This document shows, in pieces, positions 7,554 through 16,601 of a stretch of 43,467 bases of DNA. Each line of letters starts with the position of its first letter. Positions within the stretch are counted from its first letter, which is position 1. This DNA comes from an uncultured Clostridia bacterium. GTDB taxonomy: Bacteria > Bacillota > Clostridia > TANB77 > CAG-508. The notes under the pieces are model-generated. The model had not been told where the DNA came from, made no database searches, and was given only the letters and a program-made list of their open reading frames with translations. The stretch covers positions 1 to 43,467 of the forward strand of contig CAJFRV010000020.1 in the NCBI GenBank assembly GCA_904419495.1. Reading direction: 5' to 3'. Made by a program: the position numbers and the translations under genes.

Positions 7554-7582
7554 ATTATACAATGATTACCAATAGATGTCAA
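7554..7582 (-). promoter_or_regulatory. Consensus sigma-A promoter of the S10 operon
   Basis: TTGACA (7577-7582) and TATAAT (7554-7559) on the minus strand, separated by exactly 17 bp. Both boxes are perfect, as expected for a ribosomal-protein operon. Confidence 0.93.
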
Positions 7583-7661
7583 TATTTTTTTTAATTTTTC
7601 TTTATTAATGTCTCTTTTAAATTTCACCTTTTCATTTATTTTTCTACTCTTAATTACTTTC

Positions 7662-7690
7662 TTGCATTATTTTAAAAATATTGCTATACT
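7662..7690 (+). promoter_or_regulatory. Promoter of the 7732 lipoprotein gene
   Basis: TTGCAT (7662-7667), 17-bp spacer, TATACT (7685-7690). It lies about 40 nt upstream of the start codon and diverges from the S10 promoter. Confidence 0.75.
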
Positions 7691-7731
7691 ATATATATAC
7701 CAATTTATATAAACTAAGGAAGGTGTTGTAT

Positions 7732-8766
7732 ATGAACAAATTTTTAGATGAATTAAAATATAATGTAAATGCTATAACACATAAAGCAAAAAAAGGATTA
7801 TTAGTTGGTGGATTGTCATTATTAGCAGCCTCTTCATTTATCGGATGCTCAAAATCCTCTTCTGATACTTCTGATTCAATAACCCAAGAAGAACAAAGTA
7901 ATTCTGAAGAACTTGAGCAAAAGTTTAACTACATTTCTTCTGATGCAGATGAATTGGCAGCAAGATTAGAAGCTTTACCTTCTTTTTCTAAACTTTCTGA
8001 TAAAGATGCTTTAGATGTATCAAACTTTTTACTTAGATATACATTTGCAAAAACTTCTCAAAGCTACAATGGTGAAGTATCTGCAAGTGTTATGGTTCCA
8101 GATATGCATAATCAGCTTCTTGATGGTACTTTTAGCATTCCAGAAAAAGCTCAAGTAGAATGTTTTAAATTTTTAAATGAACATGATAGTGAACATTTAT
8201 ATTTAAATTCAGATGCTGTAGAACTTTATAACGATTATATCACAGAAGGCGAAACTACAGATAGCGCTTTATCTGCAATATATACTGTAAAAGCTAATTT
8301 AATTGAACAAAACCCAGATCTATTAGACGATTTATCTTCAGACGATATTTTAAACTTAATAAAATCATCTTATGCTTCAGCATATAACAATAAAAATCCA
8401 GATAGCAACTATATCCGTGCTGTCGATACACGTTTATCTATAAATCTAGTTAATGAAAATGAACAAGATTATGATATTTTTTGGACGGTTCTTTCTGAAG
8501 ATGGAACATCTTATGTATTAGAAAATAATCTTAACTCTAGTGGAAATGATTTAGTTGATGATTATGAAGAAGTATGTAAAAAATATTATATTAATGATTC
8601 TAATTCTTCTATGATAAAAAGTCTAAGAGAAGCAAATGAAAAAAACGAAGTTACAACACAAGAAATTGTCAATCAATTAGTAGATATTAATCAAGAAAAA
8701 GCACAAGAAGAAAATCAATCAAGACAATCCTCAAAAACAGAACGTCAAGTTGATGAAAGTAGATAA
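7732..8766 (+). CDS. Putative lipoprotein of unknown function
   Basis: 344 residues from ATG 7732, chosen because AAGGAAGGTG lies just upstream; an in-frame ATG at 7681 has no SD. A long N-terminal stretch with several Lys is followed by a hydrophobic run (GLLVGGLSLLAASSF) and the lipobox-like FIGC, with Cys at residue 39, then a Ser/Asp/Glu-rich linker. The rest is soluble and acidic with no domain I recognise. It ends in a Gln/Glu/Ser-rich tail. Lipid attachment on the outer face of the membrane is inferred. It is a single-gene unit with its own promoter and terminator. Confidence 0.8.
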   Translation: MNKFLDELKYNVNAITHKAKKGLLVGGLSLLAASSFIGCSKSSSDTSDSITQEEQSNSEELEQKFNYISSDADELAARLEALPSFSKLSDKDALDVSNFLLRYTFAKTSQSYNGEVSASVMVPDMHNQLLDGTFSIPEKAQVECFKFLNEHDSEHLYLNSDAVELYNDYITEGETTDSALSAIYTVKANLIEQNPDLLDDLSSDDILNLIKSSYASAYNNKNPDSNYIRAVDTRLSINLVNENEQDYDIFWTVLSEDGTSYVLENNLNSSGNDLVDDYEEVCKKYYINDSNSSMIKSLREANEKNEVTTQEIVNQLVDINQEKAQEENQSRQSSKTERQVDESR

Positions 8767-8787
8767 TTAAATAACTAAAAAAAATTC

Positions 8788-8830
8788 AAAATACCAAATT
8801 GTAAACATCTATTTTATAATTTGGTATTTT
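8788..8830 (+). terminator. Bidirectional terminator after the lipoprotein gene
   Basis: AAAATACCAAATT and AATTTGGTATTTT form a 13-bp stem with A and T tracts on both sides. It overlaps the stop codon of the convergent small gene. The stem core is almost the same as in the terminator at 9168. Confidence 0.85.
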
Positions 8831-9053
8831 AAATTTTATCATTTTTTAATGCATTTGTTTTCAAATATTCATATATTATTTTTTCAATATATGCTAAGCT
8901 TTCATAATTTGTTATGAATTTTCCATCATGTCTATGTCTTACATTACTTCTTATTATTCGTATTTGTTGATTAAACTCTCTTCGATAGATTTCTGCTAAT
9001 TTATGTTTACTTAATCCTGCTTTCCATTTTTGAATAATTTCTTGTTTTTTCAC
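8829..9053 (-). CDS. Small basic hypothetical protein (possible HTH)
   Basis: 74 residues from a GTG start at 9053, preceded by AGAGGTG. The product begins MKKQEIIQKWKAGLSKHKLA, compatible with a short helix-turn-helix (residues 4-25), and continues with an Arg-rich RIIRSNVRHRHDGKFI and a helical C-terminus. I do not recognise the family. The gene lies between two terminators with the same stem sequence and overlaps the first. Confidence 0.6.
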   Translation of the reverse strand: MKKQEIIQKWKAGLSKHKLAEIYRREFNQQIRIIRSNVRHRHDGKFITNYESLAYIEKIIYEYLKTNALKNDKI

Positions 9054-9167
9054 ACTAACACCTCTTAGTATTAGTGTTTACAATAATGTTCAATTTTATA
9101 AATTCTATCTATTTCTTATTTCTAACTTGCTATATAATAATTTAATAACAAATTAATAACAATTGTA

Positions 9168-9198
9168 AAATACCAAACTTCTAAAAGTTTGGTATTTT
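9168..9198 (-). terminator. Terminator after RNase J
   Basis: AAAATACCAAACTT CTAA AAGTTTGGTATTTT: a 14-bp stem with a 4-nt loop and T runs. It works for rnj on the minus strand and perhaps for both directions. Confidence 0.85.
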
Positions 9199-9208
9199 AA
9201 CATTTTCA

Positions 9209-11116
9209 TTATATTTCCATGATAATTGGTATAATCATTGGATTTCTCTTTGTTTTCATAAAAATATAATCTCTTAAATTTTCTCTTGTTGCTGATTTTA
9301 TTGTTCCCCAATCTCTAATTCCTCTTTCTTCACATTTTTTAATTTCATGTCTTACAACAGATTTTACGTCATCCATTAAGTTTTCAGATTCTCTTACATA
9401 AACAAAACCTCTTGAAATAACGTCTGGTCCTGCTACAACTTCTCCTGTCGAAGAATCCATTGTTAAAACAATAACAATTAAACCATCTTGTGATAAATGT
9501 TGTCTATCTCTTAAAACAATATTTCCTACATCTCCTACTCCTAAACCATCTACAAGTACTCTTCCACAAAGTACAGTTGATGTGAATTCCGCTTTATTTT
9601 CATTAATTTCTAACACTCTTCCATTTGCCATCATAAGAATATGTTCTTTATCAATTCCCATACTTTGTGCAGTTTCACTATGTGCAATTAATTGTCTGTA
9701 TTCTCCATGCACAGGAATAAAATATTTTGGTTTTGCTAAAGCAATGATTAGTTTTTGTTCTTCTTGACAAGCATGTCCTGAAACATGAATTGCTTCTAAT
9801 GAACTATATACAACTTCTGCTCCTATTTGCATTAAATCATCAATTACTTTTGACACAAATTTCTCATTTCCCGGAATTGGTGTAGCAGATATAATAACCA
9901 GATCATTTGGTGTGATTTTCACTTTTCTATGGTCTCCTGCTGCCATTCTTGTTAGTGCTGACATTGGCTCACCTTGACTTCCTGTTGTAATAATCACTAA
10001 GTTTTCATCTGCATAATTACTTATCATATCTATATCAATAAAAATATTTTCAGGACAATCAATGTATCCCAATTCTCTTGCAGTTTCTATCATATTGATC
10101 ATACTTCTACCACAAACAGCAATTTTTCGATTATATTTTACTGCTGAATTTACAATTTGTTGTACTCTATGCACATTTGATGCAAAGGTTGCAACTACAA
10201 TTCTTTTTGTACAATGCAAAAATAGTTTATCAAAAACTTCTCCAACAGAACTTTCTGACATTGTAAATCCTTTTCTTTCAGCATTTGTACTATCTGACAT
10301 TAATGCTAAAATTCCCTGATTTCCTAATTCTGCAATTCTTCCAAAGTCCATAATTTTTCCATCAATCGGTGTATAATCTACTTTAAAATCTCCTGTGTGT
10401 AAAACTGTTCCAGCAGGTGTTGTAATTGCTAACATTACTGAATCTGGAATACTATGTGAACTTCTAATAAATTCAACTTTAAAATTCTTTCCTAAAGAAA
10501 TAGTTTCTCCTTGTATAACTTCATGTAAATCTGTACTTCTCAATAATTTATGTTCTTCTAATTTATTTCTAATTAATCCTGCTGTCAATTTTGTAGCATA
10601 AATTGGAATATTTATCTTTTTCAATAAATATGGTACTGCACCTATATGATCCTCATGTCCGTGAGTAATAATCAATCCTTTTATTTTATCTACATTTTTT
10701 TCCAAATAAGATATATCTGGTATTACCAAATCAATTCCTAACATATCATCTTCTGGAAATGATAGTCCACAGTCTACCACAATTATTTCATTCTCATATT
10801 CAAAAACTGTGATATTCTTTCCTATCTCATGTAAACCACCTAATGGAATAATTTTTAAATTTGATTTTTTAAAAACCTGTTCGTTTTCTTTTTTCTTTCT
10901 TCTATTTGTTCTAACTTTTTTAATCTCTTCATTATTACTTTCTTTCATATATTTTTTTTCTTTTACATTACTATTTTCTTTAATTGTATTATTATCTATA
11001 TTTTTTTGATTTTTTCTTCTAGTATATGGTCTTTTTTTGTTTCCTCCTTCCTTATTTAGATTTTTCACGTTCTTATTTTCTATATTTTCACCTTTTTTTA
11101 AATTTTCTTCTGTCAT
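9209..11116 (-). CDS. rnj: Ribonuclease J
   Basis: RNase J combines 5'-3' exonuclease and endonuclease activity in mRNA turnover and rRNA maturation of Bacillota. The 635-residue product has the metallo-beta-lactamase motif HGHEDH at residues 152-157, the beta-CASP region with GSQGEP, and the late SGHACQEE and PVHGEYRQL motifs. The core starts near residue 86 (LKIIPLGGLHEIGKN). Before it lies an 85-residue low-complexity extension rich in Lys, Asn and Glu, much longer than in Bacillus RNase J1 and probably disordered. SD AAGGAG precedes the ATG. Confidence 0.95.
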   Translation of the reverse strand: MTEENLKKGENIENKNVKNLNKEGGNKKRPYTRRKNQKNIDNNTIKENSNVKEKKYMKESNNEEIKKVRTNRRKKKENEQVFKKSNLKIIPLGGLHEIGKNITVFEYENEIIVVDCGLSFPEDDMLGIDLVIPDISYLEKNVDKIKGLIITHGHEDHIGAVPYLLKKINIPIYATKLTAGLIRNKLEEHKLLRSTDLHEVIQGETISLGKNFKVEFIRSSHSIPDSVMLAITTPAGTVLHTGDFKVDYTPIDGKIMDFGRIAELGNQGILALMSDSTNAERKGFTMSESSVGEVFDKLFLHCTKRIVVATFASNVHRVQQIVNSAVKYNRKIAVCGRSMINMIETARELGYIDCPENIFIDIDMISNYADENLVIITTGSQGEPMSALTRMAAGDHRKVKITPNDLVIISATPIPGNEKFVSKVIDDLMQIGAEVVYSSLEAIHVSGHACQEEQKLIIALAKPKYFIPVHGEYRQLIAHSETAQSMGIDKEHILMMANGRVLEINENKAEFTSTVLCGRVLVDGLGVGDVGNIVLRDRQHLSQDGLIVIVLTMDSSTGEVVAGPDVISRGFVYVRESENLMDDVKSVVRHEIKKCEERGIRDWGTIKSATRENLRDYIFMKTKRNPMIIPIIMEI

Positions 11117-11658
11117 ATAAACTCCTTTCTTATTTTTTATATTTTCTCAATTTTACTAAACTTATACATTTGATTATTTCATCTAATAATTAAAACAAAT
11201 CTATTCTATAAATAAAACAAATCTAGCTTCGTAAAAACTTTTCTCTACCTTACTAATTCAGCTATATATATTGAAGTTCTAAAAGAAGCACAAAGATCTG
11301 CCAACGAGAAAAATTGCTATTCAATTTTTCTGTGTAACGTTGTTTTTTGTTGAATCAAAAAAAACATTTTTTCTTATTCAACAAGAAACAATATTAATTA
11401 AATCGATAATTAATATTCTTTCATATAAAAATAGTTCTCAATCACTTTCATTTTTTATTTTCCGTACACACCATAATTTTATATTTTTATCATTTATATC
11501 TTAAATTTGTTCTTAAATCTCTTTTTTTCTCTTATTTCTTCTCTTACTCTTAACAAAGTATTTATTTAATAAAATCTCATTTCTTAGCATTTGCTTGCTA
11601 AACCACTCGTTATATTTTACTATATATTGGAAAAAAAGTCAAATTGTTCTTTTTTCTT
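11117..11658. other. Long AT-rich intergenic region with hairpins
   Basis: 540 bp without a credible gene. It holds several perfect inverted repeats: AGAAAAATTG CTATT CAATTTTTCT (11310-11334), GTTGAAT...ATTCAAC around an A/T run (11352-11385), ATTAATTAAATCGATAATTAAT (11393-11414), and TTAGCA...TGCTAA near 11583. It may contain the rnj promoter and the end of the 11659 transcript. I cannot name an RNA here. Confidence 0.5.
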
Positions 11659-12504
11659 TTAGTGCTTTATATAATTTATCATTATTCCAATAGATTGTAT
11701 TATAAATAAATTTAACATATTTGACACTAGCAAATTATTAGTCGCTTCTATAACTCCTAATATTTTTCTTTCTTTTTCTTGCTTATAGTATTTTTGTGAC
11801 TCAAAAAAAGTAATAAATTCTGGGATACTTGTTATAACGCCTAATAAAATTCCTAAAATGGATTCCGCAATGCCATATGTTTCTGAAAGTCTTTTTAATA
11901 CATTTCCAAGTGCATCTCCTATTATATATAGCAAAATCCCTGCGATTATAATCAATAAAAAATACACATATGTTTTTTTATGATTATGTTCTTTTTTTGT
12001 TTCTTTTATCATTTGATTTTTTTCTATTTTTTCTTCATAACCTTTCAAATATTTTTCATGTATATTTTTTATTATCCATGAAAATAAAAAATATAAAATC
12101 ATAAACAAAATCACAAAATAAATATTTATATTTTCATCATATTCTAATAAAAAAATCGGCATAAAGATTGTAAAAATAGCAATTCCTAATTGTATTATAA
12201 TTGCCTTATTTTTTATTTCCTTATGATTCTTATTTATTAAAATTGATACTATATACTGGATAAAATTAATTACATTTGAACCAAATATATTGTATAAACT
12301 CGTACTCGTTAACCCTTTAAAGCAGGAAACTGTTACAGTCAAAAATTCTGGTATAGATGTAGCTATTCCTGTAATACTACCAATTATTCTTGGCTTCAAT
12401 TTTAAATTTTCTGCTATTCCCCTTAATGCTTTCGCTAACAGGATTTTTGAAAGTAATACTATTAAAATTGTATATATCAAAAATTTTCCTATTTCTATAA
12501 TCAT
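11659..12504 (-). CDS. Sodium/calcium exchanger-like membrane protein
   Basis: The 281-residue protein is mostly hydrophobic with about ten membrane segments. It contains two copies of the alpha-repeat signature of Ca2+/cation antiporters: GIATSIPEFLTV (about residues 46-57) and GVITSIPEFITF (about 222-233), each with the ion-binding Pro-Glu. The second half of each repeat is also visible (NIFGSNVINF and EATNNLLVSNMLN). A central hydrophilic loop rich in Lys and Glu separates the halves. I chose ATG 12504 because AAAGGAAAG precedes it; ATG 12558 has no SD. The transported ion is not known. Confidence 0.82.
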   Translation of the reverse strand: MIIEIGKFLIYTILIVLLSKILLAKALRGIAENLKLKPRIIGSITGIATSIPEFLTVTVSCFKGLTSTSLYNIFGSNVINFIQYIVSILINKNHKEIKNKAIIIQLGIAIFTIFMPIFLLEYDENINIYFVILFMILYFLFSWIIKNIHEKYLKGYEEKIEKNQMIKETKKEHNHKKTYVYFLLIIIAGILLYIIGDALGNVLKRLSETYGIAESILGILLGVITSIPEFITFFESQKYYKQEKERKILGVIEATNNLLVSNMLNLFIIQSIGIMINYIKH

Positions 12505-12686
12505 TTTTCTCTTTCCTTTTATATTTATTTTGTCCAAGTTTTTTATTTTTATAATCAATTATATACAAGTTATTTTTATGTTATACAAAGGTATCACTAG
12601 AATATATACTAAATTCACTTGTTTTTATTGCTATTTAGCAGAAAATAGTATATAATGACTTCGTAATTGTAAAGGAGCGTGTATAA

Positions 12687-12950
12687 ATGGAAGAAGTTAA
12701 AATTGGACAAGTTTATCGACATTTTAAAGGTAACTATTATTTTGTAGAAAATATAGCTTATCATTCGGAAACCAAAGAAAGAATGGTTATTTATAAAAAT
12801 TTGTATCCTAGAGATGATGGACGTTCCTTATGGGTTAGACCTGAAAGAATGTTTTTAGAAGACATTCCTGAAAGACCTGATAATATAACTGGGCAAAAAA
12901 CAAGGTTTTCCCTAGTAACCGATTTACAACAAGATTATACAAAAAATTAA
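12687..12950 (+). CDS. DUF1653 family protein
   Basis: 87 residues, with the family pattern KIGQVYRHFKGNYYFVENIA, then YHSETKERMVIYKNLYPRDD and SLWVRPERMFLEDIP. This is a small beta-rich domain of unknown role common in Bacillota. The ATG at 12687 has AAAGGAGCG upstream, and TATAAT at about 12650 may be its -10 box. Confidence 0.88.
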   Translation: MEEVKIGQVYRHFKGNYYFVENIAYHSETKERMVIYKNLYPRDDGRSLWVRPERMFLEDIPERPDNITGQKTRFSLVTDLQQDYTKN

Positions 12951-12971
12951 TACAAAGATTTTATTTTTTAA

Positions 12972-13017
12972 TAACTTTAGTTTAAAATGTCCCAAACGGA
13001 AACGTCCCCAATTGGAC
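12972..13017. repeat. Solo terminal repeat of family M (MITE-like) before serS
   Basis: AACTTTAG...AAAATGTCCC, then AAACGGAAACGTCCCCAATT and GGAC match one terminal inverted repeat of the complete elements at 16798, 29166 and 40792. The other arm is absent, so this is a solo end or remnant. It ends directly at the SD of serS (AAAAGGAGG). Confidence 0.8.
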
Positions 13018-13032
13018 AAAAGGAGGAAATTT

Positions 13033-14325
13033 ATGATTGATATTAAGTTTTTAAGAGAATATCCTGATATTGTAAAGGATAATATAAAAAAGAAATTTCA
13101 AGATCATAAGCTAGTTATGGTAGATGAGGTAATTGATTTAGATAAAAAAAATAGAGAAGCACAACTTGCTGGTGATAATCTAAGAGCTGAAAGAAAGAAT
13201 TTAAGTTCTCAAATTGGAGAAATGATGAAGACTGGTAAAAAAGAAGAAGCTGAAAAAGTAAAAATGCAAGTTCAAGAAATCAACTCAAGGTTAGAAGAAA
13301 ATGAGAAATTAGAAAATAAATATACTGAAGAGATAAAATCAAGAATGATGAAAATCCCTAACATTATGCATGAATCTGTCCCTATTGGAAAAGATGATTC
13401 AGAAAATGTAGAAATTCAAAAATTTGGAGAACCTATTGTTCCTGATTATGAAATTCCTTTTCATGGAGAAATCTTAGAAAATTTAGGTGGTTTAGACCTA
13501 GACAGTGCTAGACGTGTTTCTGGTAATGGTTTTTACTACTTATTAGGTAATGTTGCAAGACTTCACTCTGCCGTTTTAACTTATGCTAGAGATTTCATGA
13601 TTAATAAGGGATTTACTTATTGCATCCCACCATTTATGATAAGAAGTGATGTTGTAACTGGTGTTATGAGTTTTGAAGAAATGGATGCCATGATGTATAA
13701 AATTGAAGGTGAAGATTTATATCTAATTGGTACAAGCGAACATTCTATGATTGGTAAATTTAAAGACCAAATCTTAAAAAAAGAAGATATGCCATATACG
13801 ATGACTTCTTATTCTCCTTGTTTTAGGAAAGAAAAAGGTGCTCATGGAATTGAAGAACGTGGTATTTATAGAATTCATCAATTTGAGAAACAAGAAATGA
13901 TTGTTGTTTGTGAACCTGAAGATAGTTGGAATTGGTATGATAAAATGTGGTCATATACAGTTGAATTTTTTAGAAGTATGAATATTCCTGTAAGGACTTT
14001 AGAATGTTGTAGCGGAGATTTAGCTGATTTAAAAGCAAAATCTTGTGATGTAGAAGCATGGTCTCCTAGACAACAAAAATATTTTGAAGTCGGAAGTTGT
14101 TCTAATTTAACAGATGCACAAGCTAGACGTTTGGGTATTCGTGTTAAAGGTGAAAAGGGAAATTATTTTGCACATACACTAAATAACACTGTGGTTGCTC
14201 CCCCTCGTATGTTAATTTCCATTATGGAAAATAACTATCAACCAGACGGTAGTGTTATCATTCCAGAAGTGCTAAGACCATATATGGGTGGACTTGAAAA
14301 AATCGATCCTATTAAAAATAAATAA
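13033..14325 (+). CDS. serS: Seryl-tRNA synthetase
   Basis: Charges tRNA-Ser. The 430-residue product has the N-terminal coiled-coil arm (about residues 30-105, from DLDKKNREAQ to EKLENKYTEEI) and the class II catalytic core: LIGTSEHSMIG, motif 2 around CFRKEKGAHG and RIHQFEKQEM, and motif 3 NNTVVAPPRMLISIMENNYQ. Several motif positions differ from the Bacillus enzyme. I start at ATG 13033 (AGGAGG 7 nt upstream) rather than at the in-frame ATG 13012, which lies inside the family M repeat. Confidence 0.95.
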   Translation: MIDIKFLREYPDIVKDNIKKKFQDHKLVMVDEVIDLDKKNREAQLAGDNLRAERKNLSSQIGEMMKTGKKEEAEKVKMQVQEINSRLEENEKLENKYTEEIKSRMMKIPNIMHESVPIGKDDSENVEIQKFGEPIVPDYEIPFHGEILENLGGLDLDSARRVSGNGFYYLLGNVARLHSAVLTYARDFMINKGFTYCIPPFMIRSDVVTGVMSFEEMDAMMYKIEGEDLYLIGTSEHSMIGKFKDQILKKEDMPYTMTSYSPCFRKEKGAHGIEERGIYRIHQFEKQEMIVVCEPEDSWNWYDKMWSYTVEFFRSMNIPVRTLECCSGDLADLKAKSCDVEAWSPRQQKYFEVGSCSNLTDAQARRLGIRVKGEKGNYFAHTLNNTVVAPPRMLISIMENNYQPDGSVIIPEVLRPYMGGLEKIDPIKNK

Positions 14326-14368
14326 TAGTTAAAATATATTTCAATGTTTTTAATTTTTATGCTTATAC

Positions 14369-14486
14369 TATAAGGAAGGCATGCGTTAACAAAATTAAAG
14401 ATTTTGATGCACACATGTGAAGGTCGTTTCGCAGTACTTCACAAATATAAGAAGCCTAACCTCGTTGTATAGGAAAAATTTATATA
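14369..14486 (+). repeat. Repeat family C, copy 2 (serS-purA spacer)
   Basis: TATAAGGAAGGCATGCGTT, then a Lys-type AAAATTAAAGATTTT hairpin, GTGAAGGTCGTTTCGCAGTA with CTTCAC, and AAGAAGCCTAACCTCGTTGT. It aligns over its whole length, in reverse orientation, with 858-977. Confidence 0.8.
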
Positions 14487-14511
14487 AATATTCTAAAAGG
14501 AGAAAAATAAT

Positions 14512-15868
14512 ATGATGAATAAAAATATAACAATAATTGTTGGTGTTAAATGGGGCGATGAAGGAAAAGGAAAAATAGCTGCAATAGAAGCACAAAATGC
14601 AAAACTCGTTATTAGAGCAACTGGTGGAAGTAATGCCCGGACATACAGTCATTTATAAAGATCAAAAATTACCATTACACTTAATCCCGGGAGGAATTGC
14701 TTATCCTCAGACCACTTGCATTATCGGTCCCGGCGTTGTACTTGATTTAGAAGTATTATTTGAAGAAATTGCATTTTTAAAAAAATGTGGTATTCCAGAC
14801 ATTGAATCAAGGTTAAAAATTAGTGGACGTACACATGTTACGCTTCCTTATCATAAAGATTTAGATGGCTTATATGAATCCTTAAAAAATAAACCAGTTG
14901 GAACAACCAAAAGAGGAATAGGTCCTACATATGCAGATAAGAGTAATCGTGTTGGTATTAGAATGTATGATTTACTTCTTCCAGAAGATGAATTAATTCA
15001 TAAAATAGAAGAAGCCACAAAAGTTCATAATCAAGTTTTTAAAGCAAACAATATGGAAAAATGTATTGTTGATTGTCAAAAATTAGGTAAACAATATCAC
15101 CAATATGGTGAATCCTTAAAAAATTACATTACAGATATCGAGCCTCTAATTTTCAACAGTATTAAACATAATGAAAAAATTGTTGTAGAAGGTGCACAAG
15201 CTTTCCGTTTAGACTTAGATCATGGAGATTACCCAATGGTTACTAGCTCACATCCAGTTGTTTCAGGAACACTTTGTGGAGCAGCCCTACCAGCACAAGC
15301 CTTAAATGTCGTTATCGGTGTTGATAAAGCATATAATAGTAGAGTAGGAAATGGTCCATTCCCTACCGAATTGCCTGCTTCACTTGATGAAAATGGAAAT
15401 GTTATAAAAAATGCAGAACCTTTAGAAGGTGATATTGTTCGTGATTTAGGTCATGAATACGGTACAACAACTGGTCGTCCTCGTAGATGTGGATGGATGG
15501 ATTGTCCTATTCTTTGCTCTGCAAAATATACTTCAGGTATTGATTATTTATGTCTAAATCATTTAGATACTTTAGGAGAAATTGGTAAAAAATTAGGATA
15601 TGTTAAAGTTTGTACAAGCTATTTATATAAAGGTGAAAAAATTCATCATTATCCTGATGACATTGTAGTAACAGGTGAAATCCCTGAACCAATTTATGAA
15701 ACTTTAGAAGGTGGTTGGACAATTGATAGTTCTTGTAAAAAATACGAAGATCTTCCAGAACTTGCAAAAAGATTTGTTGAGATTGTAGAAAGAGCTTCTG
15801 GTATTCCTATTAAATATATTGGAACTGGTCCTGCAAGTAATGATTTAATTGTAAGAGAAGATATCTAA
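14512..15868 (+). pseudogene. purA: Adenylosuccinate synthetase with a +1 frameshift
   Basis: Joins IMP and aspartate using GTP, the first step from IMP to AMP. Frame 1 from ATG 14512 (AAAAGGAG SD) gives the P-loop VGVKWGDEGKGKIAA and ends in ATGGSNA. One extra C in GCCCGGACAT (14636-14638) breaks the frame. Removing it restores ATGGSNAGHTVIY and the rest of the protein: GTTKRGIGPTYADKSNRVGI, the DLDHGDYPMVTSSHPVVSG block, and GRPRRCGWMD. The corrected protein has 451 residues, somewhat longer than the common ~430 and with a divergent central region. The lesion is probably a consensus error (see findings). Confidence 0.9.
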
Positions 15869-15872
15869 TAGT

Positions 15873-15898
15873 AAGAGAGCCTATGATGCTCTCTTTTA
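15873..15898 (+). terminator. Terminator after purA
   Basis: AAGAGAGC CTATGAT GCTCTCTT followed by TTATG: an 8-bp stem a few bases after the purA stop. Confidence 0.85.
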
Positions 15899-15958
15899 TG
15901 TTTGAAAAAAACAAATACATATGTTATGATATAGTTATAATTATTATGAAAGGAGTAT

Positions 15959-15997
15959 ATGATATATCCATATATCATAGTAAAAATAGAATTATGA
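15959..15997 (+). CDS. Possible 12-codon leader peptide coupled to engB
   Basis: The only good SD before engB (AAAGGAG, 15949-15955) is 38 nt from the engB ATG but 3 nt from an ATG at 15959 that opens the peptide [12 protein letters not shown]. Its TGA stop overlaps the engB start as ATGA. The first 22 nt form the palindrome TATGATATA TCCA TATATCATA. This looks like translational coupling, but a peptide this short could arise by chance. Confidence 0.35.
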   Translation: MIYPYIIVKIEL

Positions 15998-16591
15998 ACA
16001 TACATAATCCCCAATTTGAAATATCCGCAGTTGGACCAAAACAATATCCCAAAAATCACTTACCAGAAATTGTTTTAGTCGGTAAATCTAATGTAGGAAA
16101 ATCTAGCTTTATCAATACAATGATTAATAGAAAGAAACTAGCTAGAACCAGTAGCGAGCCTCGGAAAAACACGTCAAATTAATTTCTATAATATGGATGA
16201 TACTTTCTATTTCGTAGATTTACCCGGGTATGGATATAGTAAAATGTCTAAAAAAGAGCAAGAACAAGTTGGAAAATTTATAGAACAATATTTATTCCAT
16301 AGAAATGAAATTATGCTAATTATATTTTTAATAGATATTCGCCATAGTCCTACTAGCAATGATAAACTTATGTATAATTATATTATTTCATCTGGTTTGC
16401 CTTGTTTGATTCTTGCAAACAAAGCAGATAAAATTGCTATCACCAAAGTTGATGCAGTGGTAAAAAATTTACAAAAAGAATTAAATCCTATAGGAGATAT
16501 TCCAACAATGCCCTTTTCTTCTGAAAGAAAAATATATAAAGATGATGTGTGGAATTTTATTGATGATTTCTTAACAAAAAAATCCCTTTAA
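15994..16591 (+). pseudogene. engB: Ribosome biogenesis GTPase EngB/YsxC with a +1 frameshift
   Basis: EngB is a small essential GTPase in 50S assembly. From ATG 15994 the product starts [20 protein letters not shown] and has G1 GKSNVGKSS. At 16159-16162 the sequence reads CCTCGGAAAA where family members have Pro-Gly-Lys ([14 protein letters not shown]). Dropping one base restores that G2 region and the second frame: G3 DLPGYGYSK, G4 ANKADK and a C-terminal helix. The corrected length is 198 residues, normal for the family. The extra base is of the same kind as in purA, gerA and gerB. An in-frame ATG at 15946 is less likely. Confidence 0.9.
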
Positions 16592-16601
16592 AAGGGATTT
16601 T
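16580..16601. terminator. Bidirectional terminator between engB and the DUF951 gene
   Basis: AAATCCCTTT TA AAAGGGATTT with flanking A and T runs. It overlaps the stop codons of both convergent genes. Confidence 0.8.

Noticed and set aside
7433..7627. 64-codon minus-strand ORF at the S10 promoter
   Set aside because: It spans the consensus -35/-10 boxes and the structured leader, so most of it would not be transcribed from its own start; it has no family match.
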